Assembly (NCBI RefSeq): GCF_900218065.1
Contig: NZ_OBMU01000002.1
Span: 71,487-135,486 of the forward strand
Source: Novosphingobium sp. Chol11
Lineage (GTDB): Bacteria > Pseudomonadota > Alphaproteobacteria > Sphingomonadales > Sphingomonadaceae
DNA: 64,000 bases
Direction of reading: 5' to 3'
Part shown: piece after piece, positions 42,428 to 50,703 of the stretch
Position numbering within the stretch: the first letter of the stretch is position 1
How the letters are laid out: the number at the start of each line of letters is the position of its first letter
Notes under the pieces: model-generated
The model's database searches: none
What the model saw: only the letters and a program-made list of their open reading frames with translations
What the model was told of the DNA's origin: nothing
Translations under genes and position numbers: made by a program

Positions 42428-45400
42428 TCAGCGCCGGGCGATCAGAGGCCGCGCGCCATCGCCGATTATGGCAAAGCCCGACCAGTAGAAGGGGTGGGAG
42501 GTTTCTGCATCATCCATCAGGCGAAGCTGGGCGTGGCGCAGCGCTTCACCCACCGGTTCGTCGGGGGCTGCGGCGAACAGCCCGGCCATCAGCCTTTCGG
42601 TCGCGCGATATTCTTCGGGAGCAGGCCAGTGGCTGGCGATGACGGACCGGCTACCCGCACCGATAAAGGCGCGAACCAATCCATCCAGCGCGCCGCCACC
42701 GCCGGAAAGACCCGCTGCACGCGTCGTTTCCGCGCCCGCTGCACCCGCCGTGTCGCAGGCCGACAGGATGACCATGTCCGCATTCAAACGCAGGTCGAAT
42801 ATCTCGCCAAATTGCAGCAAGCCGTCCGACCCGGCCTTTGGCGCGAAGCTGGTGAGCAAGGCCGGACGCGCGGGACATCCCGCGCGTGGCGGCGTGACCA
42901 GACCATGGGTGGCGAAATGCAGGATACGGAAATGGTCGAGGTCGCCGCGCGCCTTGACGGCCTCATCCGTGAAGGCCGCGCCGGTCATAAGTTCGCTGCC
43001 CGATGACCCTACCGACTGTACCGCCTGACGCAACTCGTCCGCGGGAATAGGGTGGTTCCATTGCGCGGGCGACCAGCTGCAATCGTCGCCCTGGCCCGGC
43101 AGCGCGCCACGCGTCAGCGCGGCAAGCCTTGGCCCGGCAAGCGGCGCATTGTCGCCAAAGCCGATATAGCTTTGCCGTGCACCCGATGGCGATGTCAGCC
43201 GGGCGTCGCGGAAGGCACGGGCCGACAAGGCCGTGCTTACCGCATGGTCACGCCCCAGCCAGTCGACGCCACGAAAGTCGAACTCGTCCCCGCCCTTTGC
43301 CAGCCGGGCCGCATAGGCTTCGACACCTGGCTGGCTGGCGACGAGCAGATTGACGGGCAATTGCAGCATCGCGCCGTCTGGCTCGAAGATCAGATGGCGT
43401 ACGCCCTTCAGCCGCTCATCAATGGGGCCGAACAGGTCGAGATAGAGGCTGCGGGCCACCGGCAGGTCGAGCGCATAAGTGGATTGCACACCGGCGACAT
43501 CAATCGAGATCGTCTCGCGCAGAGCCGCTACCTTGCGCGCTACCTCGCTGGCGCTTACGGGCACGCGAAAGCCGGTTGCCCCCTGCCCGTCGATCCACAG
43601 GGCATAAAGCGCGTCGCCAAGCTGCGCGAGCTTGTAATAGCCTTCGCCCGCTTTCAACGTTCCGCGCATGTCGCCAAGGGTCAGCGCTTGCGGACTGACG
43701 GCGCGATATTGCGGATAGGCGGCGAGTGCCGTCAGCGTTGCAGCCTGATCCGTCGCCAGCGCGTCGATCTCTGCCTGTCGCCGCGCGACCTCATCTTGGG
43801 TCGCGCTGTCGTCCCTTCCCGCTTCACGCAATTGGGCGAGCGCGATGCGGCCACGCTCAATGTCGCGGGAGAGGGATACAGATTGGCGGAACAGGCGTGC
43901 CGCCTCTCCATCGCCCGCCGACAATTCCCGGCTGAGCAGTTCCAGCGTCTCGGCCGCGCCGGGACGCACCAGCAATTGCGACGCTTCGAACAGGTCGGAC
44001 GCCAGTTCCGGACGGCGGGGCATTTCGGATGTGAGCAGCGTGAAATAGGGCTGCAACTGATTTGCCATCGCCGTCAACGTGCCACGGTTCGCCATGGTGG
44101 ACGTCATGATCGCGCGATAGGTCTTCAGCGCCTCATCCGTCCGCCCGCGCCGCACGAGAAACGCGCCCAAGCGGCCCCGCGCGCCGTTGAGGGCCATCGT
44201 CTCGGGATATTGGGCGGCGATCAGACCGACGGCTTGATTCAGCCGCGCCTCGGCCCCGCCATAATCGCGTTCCGCCTCATATGTGAGAGCGATCTCGCCC
44301 AGCAGCTGCGCGCGCAGGCGCGTGATCGATGTCACCCGGCCGCCGCGGACCCGCTGCGCGTCTTCAAGCGCCTGGGCGAGGACGGTGCGCGCTTGCCCTG
44401 GCTTGCCGGACAGGCGCAAGATCGTGCCGCGCAGCTGTTGTGCTTGCGCATCGAGTATGGCGGCCCGTTCGCCCGGCGTCAGCCCTGTATCCTGACGCAC
44501 GCCGAGCGCGCGTGTTTCAGGCGCGCCGCTGCTCAATTCCGCCGCGACGTCGCTCGGCAGGGTCACCGCGCCATCAGCCCCAGCGGCAAGCGCGGTGCCG
44601 CCGCCCGGCGACTGGTCGAGCAAAGCAAGCGCGCTCTGAAGGTCCTGCTGATTGAGATGATGCACCGCTTCGAAATTGCGGCGCAGGCGGAGCTGGACAG
44701 CATCGGCTGTCGGTATGCTGCGCGCCTGCGCGAACGCGGCATCGGCCTGATCGAACAGGCCAAGATTGGACAATTGCAACCCGTGATTCACGAGATATTC
44801 GTGCCGCCGGTTCGCCCGTTCGACAGGGCTCAATGCCTGCGCCTCCGGATCCCGGGCCAGCCGGTCGGTCAGGCTGTCGAAAAATTCGGCGGCCTCGGCA
44901 TAGTTGCCCGAGGCGTTTCGGCGATACCCCTCTGCCAGCACCGTCTGCGGATCGAGGGTGGCGGCCTGCATCCGGGCGAAGGCCGCTGCATTGCTGCCGC
45001 CTGTGGTGACGATGTCGATCTTCCCCGGCACGGTGCGTCCCAGCACGATGGTGCGCAGGCCAAGGTCAAGGACGGTGTCATAGGGCGCGAACCCCTGCGC
45101 CACGTATAGCGTCTTGCCGCGCTCGGCCGAAAGGATGCGGTAGGTGCCCGACTGGCTGGGGCAATTGCGTACCGTCGCCGCGCCGATGTCTGGCAGGGTC
45201 ATGCCGCCGGGCGCGCTGCAATTTACAGACGAACGGCGCGACGCCGCCAGCCTTTCAAGCAGCGCCTGTTCATCGCCGGCCTCTTTCCGCCGCAGGGCGT
45301 AGATGCGGCCTACCGGACGCGCGGCGTCGCGGCATACCACGGCCCAGGCGCGATCGAACATGGTGCGGTTTGCCGGATCGTCATTGACGCTTTGCGCCTG

Positions 45401-45544
45401 ACAGAGCGCGCCGCCGCCACTGCCGATGCGAAAGCTGTCCTGCAACAGCGGCCGGTCGAGCTCCGGCTGAGCGGCCAGCACAGAAGACAGGCCCAGAGCA
45501 CCCAGCCCGGCCAATAACCGACACAAATTTCCAATAGCGCGCAA
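42428..45544 (-). CDS. Secreted TPR-CHAT (caspase-like) protein
   Basis: 1,038 residues with a TTG start behind GGGGGGAAAGCC. That start is needed to include the signal peptide (LCRLLAGLGALGLSSVLAA), and no ATG lies nearby. The middle (~190-640) is helical TPR-like repeat. The C-terminal CHAT domain has the caspase-fold dyad: His880 in FRILHFATHG and Cys930 in VILSACDTAGA, with the usual SVIASHWPA and FIGAGSRS segments, so protease activity is likely. CHAT proteins are most often cytoplasmic; this one is directed out of the cytoplasm. It heads the operon that continues with CHASE2 cyclase, FecR-like and TpsB/TpsA genes, so TpsA or the envelope proteins could be substrates. Confidence 0.87.
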   Translation of the reverse strand: MRAIGNLCRLLAGLGALGLSSVLAAQPELDRPLLQDSFRIGSGGGALCQAQSVNDDPANRTMFDRAWAVVCRDAARPVGRIYALRRKEAGDEQALLERLAASRRSSVNCSAPGGMTLPDIGAATVRNCPSQSGTYRILSAERGKTLYVAQGFAPYDTVLDLGLRTIVLGRTVPGKIDIVTTGGSNAAAFARMQAATLDPQTVLAEGYRRNASGNYAEAAEFFDSLTDRLARDPEAQALSPVERANRRHEYLVNHGLQLSNLGLFDQADAAFAQARSIPTADAVQLRLRRNFEAVHHLNQQDLQSALALLDQSPGGGTALAAGADGAVTLPSDVAAELSSGAPETRALGVRQDTGLTPGERAAILDAQAQQLRGTILRLSGKPGQARTVLAQALEDAQRVRGGRVTSITRLRAQLLGEIALTYEAERDYGGAEARLNQAVGLIAAQYPETMALNGARGRLGAFLVRRGRTDEALKTYRAIMTSTMANRGTLTAMANQLQPYFTLLTSEMPRRPELASDLFEASQLLVRPGAAETLELLSRELSAGDGEAARLFRQSVSLSRDIERGRIALAQLREAGRDDSATQDEVARRQAEIDALATDQAATLTALAAYPQYRAVSPQALTLGDMRGTLKAGEGYYKLAQLGDALYALWIDGQGATGFRVPVSASEVARKVAALRETISIDVAGVQSTYALDLPVARSLYLDLFGPIDERLKGVRHLIFEPDGAMLQLPVNLLVASQPGVEAYAARLAKGGDEFDFRGVDWLGRDHAVSTALSARAFRDARLTSPSGARQSYIGFGDNAPLAGPRLAALTRGALPGQGDDCSWSPAQWNHPIPADELRQAVQSVGSSGSELMTGAAFTDEAVKARGDLDHFRILHFATHGLVTPPRAGCPARPALLTSFAPKAGSDGLLQFGEIFDLRLNADMVILSACDTAGAAGAETTRAAGLSGGGGALDGLVRAFIGAGSRSVIASHWPAPEEYRATERLMAGLFAAAPDEPVGEALRHAQLRLMDDAETSHPFYWSGFAIIGDGARPLIARR

Positions 45545-45677
45545 GGCTTTCCCCCCAGCCTCACCGGATCTATCCGTGCAAGCCCCCCATGGCGCGACCC
45601 AGCGCGCCCTTCATAGCGCCGCCCCAGCTTGCCGCAAGGTAAAAGAGGGATGGGAAATTACAGGCGTCGGGCGCCTG

Positions 45678-46469
45678 CTATTCTTTTCCCTTCTCGCTGT
45701 CCGGTTCCGCAAGATGGCGGTGGAACTGCGCCATCAGGCTTGGCGGCGCGACATGTGCGGCGGCGACCTGTATCTTGTTCTTCCAGCCAGAAACGATGTG
45801 TGCCTTGCCAGCGATCATGGCGTCCCATCCATCCCGGGCGACCTTGGCGGGATCGTCCTTCTTCATTTCGCCGACATTGGTGTCCTCCATCCCCGCGCGC
45901 TCGAAAAATTCCGTGTCCGTCGCGCCGGGCATGAGATTGGTGATGGTCACGCCATCGCTGTCCTTTATCTCGTTACGGATCGCTTCGACGAAATTGTCGA
46001 TGAACGCCTTGGTCCCATTGTAGATGGCGTGGAACGCGCCCGGGATGAAACCAGCGATCGACCCGGTAACCAGTATCTTGCCCTCATTGCGCGCGACCAT
46101 CTGCCTCAGCACTTGCTGCAACAGATAGATGGTGCCGACGATATTGGTGTCGATCACCTTGCGCCAGTCGGCCAGCTCCTGTTCCAGAAAGCTGTGGCCG
46201 ACGCCCCTTCCGGCGTTGGCGCACACAATGTCGATCTGAAGCCCGCCAGCAGCCGCGATCAGCCGGTCGACCCCTTCGATGGTCGAAAGGTCAGCCTCGA
46301 CCGCCTGTACATCCGTGCCATGCCGGCTGAAGTCCTTGGCCGCCGCCTCGATCAAGGGTTCGTCGGCTACGACGATGAGGTCATAGCCCTCCTGCGCCGC
46401 GACATGCGCCAGTTCAAAGCCGATGCCGGTCGACGCGCCGGTTACGATCGCCAATTTACGAGCGGACAT
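45678..46469 (-). CDS. Short-chain dehydrogenase/reductase
   Basis: 263 residues of the classical SDR fold: cofactor motif TGASTGIG near residue 10, CANAGRG, catalytic Ser in VTGSIAG and the YNGTK catalytic Tyr-Lys. The C-terminal ~50 residues extend past the core. It is the last gene of a three-gene operon (SRPBCC, zinc dehydrogenase, SDR) with 15 nt to its upstream neighbour. The same set next to stress genes suggests aldehyde or carbonyl detoxification. The substrate is unknown. Confidence 0.85.
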   Translation of the reverse strand: MSARKLAIVTGASTGIGFELAHVAAQEGYDLIVVADEPLIEAAAKDFSRHGTDVQAVEADLSTIEGVDRLIAAAGGLQIDIVCANAGRGVGHSFLEQELADWRKVIDTNIVGTIYLLQQVLRQMVARNEGKILVTGSIAGFIPGAFHAIYNGTKAFIDNFVEAIRNEIKDSDGVTITNLMPGATDTEFFERAGMEDTNVGEMKKDDPAKVARDGWDAMIAGKAHIVSGWKNKIQVAAAHVAPPSLMAQFHRHLAEPDSEKGKE

Positions 46470-46484
46470 GGGGCTTACTCCACT

Positions 46485-47678
46485 TCATGCTGCCGCCACC
46501 TGATCCATGCCGGGCTTCAGCACGATCTTGGTCACTTCATTCTGCTTGTCATGGAACATGCGATATCCTTCCGCAGCCTGTTCGAGCGGCAGGCGGTGGC
46601 TGATGAGGAAGGTCGTATCGACCTTGCCTTCCATGATCGCGTTGAGCAGCGCGGGCATATAATGCTGTACGTGGGTCTGGCCGGTCTTGAGCGTCAGCCC
46701 CTTTTGCATGAAGGCGCCGAGCGGGAATTTGTCGACAAAGCCGCCATAGACCGCAGGCATGGATACGCGCCCGCCCTTGCGGCAGGCGATGATCGCCTGG
46801 CGAATGGAATGGGCGCGGTCGGTGCCCATGAAGGTCGACACCTTGATCTGGTCGATGACATTGTCGGCGAAGAGGCCGTGCGCCTCCAGCCCAACGGAAT
46901 CGATGCAGGCATCGGGACCGATGCCGCCGGTCATCTCCATCAACGCTTCGTAGGTCTTGCTTTCCTCATAATTGATCGTTTCCGCCCCGAACTTGCGCGC
47001 GAGTTCCAGGCGGCGCGGGAAATGATCGATGGCGATCACCCGCTCCGCACCCATGAGAAAGGCGGACTGCACCGCGAACAGGCCGACCGGACCGCAACCC
47101 CAGACCGCGACCGTGTCGCCCGGCTCGATGTCGGCGTTTTCCGCAGCCATCCAGCCGGTGGGCAGGATGTCCGAGAGGAACAATACCTTGTCGTCGTCGA
47201 CTCCATCCGGGATCACGATCGGGCCGACGTCGGAAAAGGGCACGCGGACATATTCCGCCTGGCCGCCCGCATAACCGCCGGTCATGTGGCTATAGCCGAA
47301 CAGCCCCGCCATCGGATGACCGTAGAGCGTCTGCGCTATTTCCTGATTTTCGGCAGGCAGGCTGTTCTCGCAGGCGGAATATTGATGCTTCTCGCAATGG
47401 AAGCAGCCGCCGCAACTGATGGTGAAGGGCACGACGACGTGCTGTCCCTTTTGCAGGGTCGATTTGGGGCCGGTTTCCACCACCTCGCCCATGAACTCAT
47501 GACCGAGGATATCGCCCTTCTGCATCGTCGGGATATAGCCGTCGTATAGATGCAGGTCGGACCCGCAAATTGCGGTCGAGGTGATCTTGATGATGGCGTC
47601 GCGCGGATTGATGATCTCTGGATCAGCGACATTTTCCACACGGACGTCATGCTTGCCATGCCAGGTGAGCGCGCGCAT
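46485..47678 (-). CDS. Zinc-dependent alcohol dehydrogenase (formaldehyde-dehydrogenase-like MDR)
   Basis: 397 residues of the medium-chain dehydrogenase family. Catalytic zinc ligands are in ICGSDLH and GHEFMGEV, the structural-zinc cysteines in [15 protein letters not shown], and the NAD-binding motif in [11 protein letters not shown]. Length and insertions match the glutathione-independent formaldehyde dehydrogenase-like subgroup. The start overlaps the SRPBCC stop by one base (TGATG), so they are co-translated. It probably oxidises an alcohol or reduces an aldehyde during stress; the true substrate cannot be read from sequence. Confidence 0.88.
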   Translation of the reverse strand: MRALTWHGKHDVRVENVADPEIINPRDAIIKITSTAICGSDLHLYDGYIPTMQKGDILGHEFMGEVVETGPKSTLQKGQHVVVPFTISCGGCFHCEKHQYSACENSLPAENQEIAQTLYGHPMAGLFGYSHMTGGYAGGQAEYVRVPFSDVGPIVIPDGVDDDKVLFLSDILPTGWMAAENADIEPGDTVAVWGCGPVGLFAVQSAFLMGAERVIAIDHFPRRLELARKFGAETINYEESKTYEALMEMTGGIGPDACIDSVGLEAHGLFADNVIDQIKVSTFMGTDRAHSIRQAIIACRKGGRVSMPAVYGGFVDKFPLGAFMQKGLTLKTGQTHVQHYMPALLNAIMEGKVDTTFLISHRLPLEQAAEGYRMFHDKQNEVTKIVLKPGMDQVAAA

Positions 47679-48268
47679 CAGTTCTGCTCCTCCTCATATT
47701 GTGCCTTGGTTCGAGCCGCTGTGGCGATCTCGCCGGTTTCCATCAGCTGCTTCAGCCGCCGCAGGTCGCGCCGCGCCTGGATATGCGGTTCGCGCTGGAA
47801 CATCTTGGCGATCACCTTGCCGATGATGCCTGCGGGCGGATCATAGAGGATGGTCGCGGTGACCCAGGTGCCGCGATGGCCGGGAGCATCGCGAAACTCT
47901 ATCCGCCCGCTATTGGGGACATCGGCGTCCTCTTCGGACGTCCAGGCGATGAGTTCGCCGGGCCGGTCATCCGTGACCAACGACGTCCAGCCGACCGTGC
48001 CGCCGCCCGGCGCCTTTACCGTCCAGCGAGACCGCCGGCCATCCAGCTTTTCGATCGACACCACATTATCCATCACCTGCGGCAGGTTCGAAAAATCGCG
48101 CCAGAAATCGTAAATCTCTTGCCGCGGGCGGTTGATCGTCACCGTCTTGCCCGTGACGTCGCTCCCCGTCGCTTCAGGCAAGCCAGCCGTCGCGGCCGCG
48201 CGCTCTTCCTTGTGCTTGGCGGTCAGGGGCGGGGCGTCGTCCTGCTGGCCTGGCGTCATGTCTGCCAT
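47678..48268 (-). CDS. SRPBCC (polyketide-cyclase-like) protein
   Basis: 196 residues from the ATG at 48268, with AAAGGAG upstream. The SRPBCC/START-like core starts at [19 protein letters not shown] and includes [31 protein letters not shown] and [15 protein letters not shown] hydrophilic N-terminal leader of about 40 residues precedes it. These domains bind hydrophobic ligands. It is the first gene of the operon with the zinc dehydrogenase and SDR, and it is divergent from the hemerythrin gene. Confidence 0.8.
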   Translation of the reverse strand: MADMTPGQQDDAPPLTAKHKEERAAATAGLPEATGSDVTGKTVTINRPRQEIYDFWRDFSNLPQVMDNVVSIEKLDGRRSRWTVKAPGGGTVGWTSLVTDDRPGELIAWTSEEDADVPNSGRIEFRDAPGHRGTWVTATILYDPPAGIIGKVIAKMFQREPHIQARRDLRRLKQLMETGEIATAARTKAQYEEEQN

Positions 48269-48405
48269 GCTGCGCTCCTTTCGATTTTCGGGTGTCTGCT
48301 GATCCCCCGCCAACCAGCAGGGCCATGCGCCGTTCCCTCCCAGCCCCTGAAATATGCGCCTCGCTAACCTGCGTTAGACGCTTTCTTTTGTGGCGTTCCA
48401 CGGTT

Positions 48406-48430
48406 GGAACGGGGCGTGTCGAGGGCCGTT
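48406..48430 (+). promoter_or_regulatory. EcfG (general stress response) promoter of the hemerythrin gene
   Basis: GGAAC (48406-48410), 16 nt, CGTT (48427-48430): an exact match to the alphaproteobacterial EcfG/sigma-EcfG consensus. It is correctly oriented, 32 nt before the hemerythrin ATG. It ties this part of the window to the PhyR-NepR-EcfG general stress response. Confidence 0.75.
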
Positions 48431-48461
48431 GTCCGTCCATTCAGGCAGATGGAGGATCATC

Positions 48462-49037
48462 ATGGGCGCGCATGCACCCCTTCACCGTTTCACCCATGGT
48501 TCGGGCCGGGAAGCGCTGCTCGGCGCGGGAATTGGGGCTGGCCTAGCGCTGCTGGGCGCAGCCGGGCGCAAGCTCGCCGTCCAGGCGCCGACGGCGCTCG
48601 CAGGCGATTGGGACAAGGCGCTGGCGCTTGAGCACAAGATGACGCTGGCGCTGTTCGACAAGCTGCGTGACACAGGTCCCGCAGCCAAGGGCAAACGGAG
48701 CATGTTGCTGACCCAGCTCAAGCATGCGCTCGGCAAACATGCGATGGAGGAGGAAAACGCCATCTACGCGGCGATGCGCCAGGCAGGCATGCGGGAAGAA
48801 GCCGACGCGCTCAACAGCGACCATGGCTATGTGAAGCAATATCTGTACGAGCTGACCGACCTGACGCGCGACCACACCGCCTTTCAGGCCAAGCTCGCCC
48901 AGTTCCGCCGTGACATCGAAGAGCATATGCGGCGCGAGGAGCAGGAACTGTTCCCGCGCCTGAAGCAGGCGTTGAGCGAACAGGAAAGCGGCACGCTGAC
49001 GCGCCGCATGAACCAGGAAGGGCTGAAGCTCGCCTGA
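48462..49037 (+). CDS. Hemerythrin HHE-domain protein
   Basis: 191 residues from the ATG at 48462, which has GGAGG upstream. Iron-ligand pattern of the HHE fold: LEHKMTLALFD, KHALGKHAMEEENAIY, LNSDHGYVKQYL and DIEEHMRREEQELFP, four helices with His and Glu/Asp ligands for a di-iron centre. An N-terminal Gly/Ala hydrophobic stretch (AGIGAGLALLGAAG) may be a membrane contact. Hemerythrin-like proteins bind O2 or handle iron and NO stress. Expression should depend on EcfG through the promoter at 48406. Confidence 0.85.
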   Translation: MGAHAPLHRFTHGSGREALLGAGIGAGLALLGAAGRKLAVQAPTALAGDWDKALALEHKMTLALFDKLRDTGPAAKGKRSMLLTQLKHALGKHAMEEENAIYAAMRQAGMREEADALNSDHGYVKQYLYELTDLTRDHTAFQAKLAQFRRDIEEHMRREEQELFPRLKQALSEQESGTLTRRMNQEGLKLA

Positions 49038-49060
49038 GCTTGGTCCGGGAGAGAAAACAG

Positions 49061-49321
49061 ATGAACGACCCCACACGCAGCAAGCGCGATGTGCCGACGC
49101 AGCAGACGCGCAATCCCAATATATCGACGGAAAACCAGCCTCCGGGCGCGGCGCGGCGGCCAAGCGCAACGCTGGACCGGGAACCGGAGCGCGACCCGCT
49201 GAGCGGGGGCAGCATCCCATCCAACTATAATCCCGAAACCATGACGCGGCACGGCGAGGAACAGGACAGCCGTGCCGGACAGGAGGGCGCAGGCGAAAAG
49301 TCGCGCCGATCCGATGGATAA
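49061..49321 (+). CDS. Small hydrophilic protein of unknown function
   Basis: 86 residues from the ATG at 49061, with GGGAGAG upstream. Very hydrophilic, rich in Arg, Glu, Pro, Ser and Thr and almost without hydrophobic residues (for example RDVPTQQTRNPNISTENQ), so probably disordered. It follows the hemerythrin gene and overlaps the next small gene by 8 nt. It may be a desiccation- or stress-protective protein, but no family is recognised. Confidence 0.6.
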   Translation: MNDPTRSKRDVPTQQTRNPNISTENQPPGAARRPSATLDREPERDPLSGGSIPSNYNPETMTRHGEEQDSRAGQEGAGEKSRRSDG

Positions 49322-49598
49322 GGGTCAGAAGGACGGGGACAAGCGTTCGCCGGGCCTCCCACCCATCTACCAGGGGGATGAGGACGCCAATATCAAGGCG
49401 GCACAGCCCCTCCCCCTCTCCACCGGGCGCGAGGACAATCGCGGCCACAGGGCCCGAGAAGGTTCAGGCGTGGTCGAGGGAAGCGGCGCCGCGGCGGGAG
49501 GTGGCGGTAATCCGGAAGATTATGACAGCGACCCCGTCTCTGGCGGAGCCGCTCAGCAAGGACAGGATGATGATGACCGAAAATCAAAACCGCAGTGA
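49314..49598 (+). CDS. Small acidic Gly-rich protein of unknown function
   Basis: 94 residues with a Gly/Asp-rich disordered sequence: GQKDGDKRSPGLPPIYQGDE, a GAAAGGGGNPEDYD turn region and a DDDDRKSKP end. It overlaps both neighbouring small genes (8 nt before, ~30 nt after), suggesting coupled translation. Together the three genes encode only disordered, strongly hydrophilic products. No homologue is recognised. Confidence 0.5.
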   Translation: MDKGQKDGDKRSPGLPPIYQGDEDANIKAAQPLPLSTGREDNRGHRAREGSGVVEGSGAAAGGGGNPEDYDSDPVSGGAAQQGQDDDDRKSKPQ

Positions 49599-49806
49599 AG
49601 GCCGCGACGACGCGGACCTGCATGACGATCCACCCGCCCCCGGCCAAGGCAGCGCGGCAGGCGGCGATCTGGCGAGGGATGTCGGATCACGCGATGAGGA
49701 AAAATCAGCACGGGACGGCGATCCCGAACCCACGCGTGTGACGAAGCAGGACAAGGTGCAGCCACAAACCAGCACCCGATCCGACAACGAAGGCGCGCAG
49801 CGCTGA
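49567..49806 (+). CDS. Small hydrophilic stress-type protein of unknown function
   Basis: About 79 residues from the ATG triplet at 49567-49575; AAGGA lies just upstream and any of the three ATGs could serve. It is rich in Asp, Gly, Glu and Gln (NQNRSEGRDDADLHDDPPAP), with a basic middle, and lacks hydrophobic segments. It is the third of three overlapping hydrophilic small genes behind the EcfG-driven hemerythrin gene. Function unknown. Confidence 0.55.
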   Translation: MMMTENQNRSEGRDDADLHDDPPAPGQGSAAGGDLARDVGSRDEEKSARDGDPEPTRVTKQDKVQPQTSTRSDNEGAQR

Positions 49807-49829
49807 TCTGGTTTCGCGCGGCGCCTAGA

Positions 49830-49875
49830 GCATCGTGCGCAAAATTGGGAACCGGTTTTGCGCTTAAAACGATGC
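49830..49875. terminator. Inverted-repeat element between convergent genes
   Basis: GCATCGT-x-GCGCAAAA...TTTTGCGC-x-ACGATGC forms a long imperfect stem around a 10-nt loop. It lies between the convergent ends of the 49806 gene and the Crp/Fnr gene. It has the look of the dispersed alphaproteobacterial GAGCAT...ATGC repeat family and could end transcription from both sides. Confidence 0.6.
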
Positions 49876-49924
49876 GACAACAAAACTAGAGCGCGCGACC
49901 TCCGCCCGATTGAGGCAGCGCGCT

Positions 49925-50563
49925 CTACACCAGCATCTCGTTGGGGGTAAGCGCCGCAGCGTCACGCAATGACGCAAGGTCAGGAATACGCAGCCATTTG
50001 GATTGCAATTCCACCAAGCCACGCGCCCGCATCGTCTGTAGCGTCCGATTGACGTGAACCGGCGTGAGGCCGGTAAGGTCGGCGATCTCCATCTGCGTAA
50101 GCGGCATCGCGCATTGCTGGCCATAAGCAAGGCCGGACGCGCGCATGCGTTCGAACAGTTCCAGCAGCAGATGCGCCAAGCGTTCCAGCGCGGTCTTGCG
50201 GCCGAGGGTGACAAGCCAGTTGGTTTGCCGCTCGATGACTTCGGCCAGGTTTTTCCAACAAGCCTGCTGCGTTTCGGCTGAAAAGGAGCCCTGAGGCGTC
50301 GAGGAAAGCCGCGCCGCGCGTACATTGGTGAGGGCGACGATCGGCTGGGAGGGGCGTTTGCCGAGCGCCCAATGCGGCTCGCAGATATCACCGGGCAGAT
50401 AGAGCCCGGTGATTTGACGGCGGCCATCAGGCAGCAAGCGGTAACGGCAAGCCCACCCTTCATCGATACGGAAAATCGATTCAGGTTGCTCATCCTCCCG
50501 GGCGAGAAACTGATGCGGGCGGAAATGGCAATGGGATTCGTTAACCGCAACTTGGCCTAACAT
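49925..50563 (-). CDS. Crp/Fnr-family transcription regulator
   Basis: 212 residues from the ATG at 50563, with AGGGGAA upstream. A cNMP-fold sensor domain (IFRIDEGWACRYRLLPDGRR, then LYLPGDIC) lacks the Glu-Arg pair of cAMP-binding Crp, and there is no Fnr four-cysteine set. A long dimerisation helix and a C-terminal winged helix (MEIADLTGLTPVHVNRTLQT) complete it. The signal is therefore unknown, probably not cAMP. It lies between catalase and the EcfG-linked genes. Confidence 0.85.
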   Translation of the reverse strand: MLGQVAVNESHCHFRPHQFLAREDEQPESIFRIDEGWACRYRLLPDGRRQITGLYLPGDICEPHWALGKRPSQPIVALTNVRAARLSSTPQGSFSAETQQACWKNLAEVIERQTNWLVTLGRKTALERLAHLLLELFERMRASGLAYGQQCAMPLTQMEIADLTGLTPVHVNRTLQTMRARGLVELQSKWLRIPDLASLRDAAALTPNEMLV

Positions 50564-50657
50564 GGGCGATTCCCCTGTCGAAGCCCCCGCCGAAACCATA
50601 GCCTAAATAGGTCAGCCACCCTTTACCCATGTTGGAGTCATTAAGTTCTTGCGACGA

Positions 50658-50693
50658 AATGGTGTGGAGCAACGATCAGCCGTCCACACCATT
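50658..50693. terminator. Hairpin flanked by a direct repeat, between catalase and Crp/Fnr genes
   Basis: AATGGTGTGGA-(14 nt)-TCCACACCATT is a perfect 11-bp stem 10 nt beyond the catalase stop. A direct repeat CATTAAGTTC (50639-50648 and 50690-50699) brackets it. A terminator for catalase is the simplest reading; a regulatory structure for the Crp/Fnr gene is also possible. Confidence 0.55.
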
Positions 50694-50703
50694 AAGTTCG
50701 GCT

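Noticed and set aside
43052..45109. 685-codon open frame on the + strand
   Set aside because: Antisense to the CHAT gene. Arg/Gln/His-rich composition, no family motifs and no ribosome site.
48371..48400. Divergent EcfG promoter for the SRPBCC operon
   Set aside because: A GGAAC exists on the - strand, but no CGTT lies at 16-17 nt spacing.
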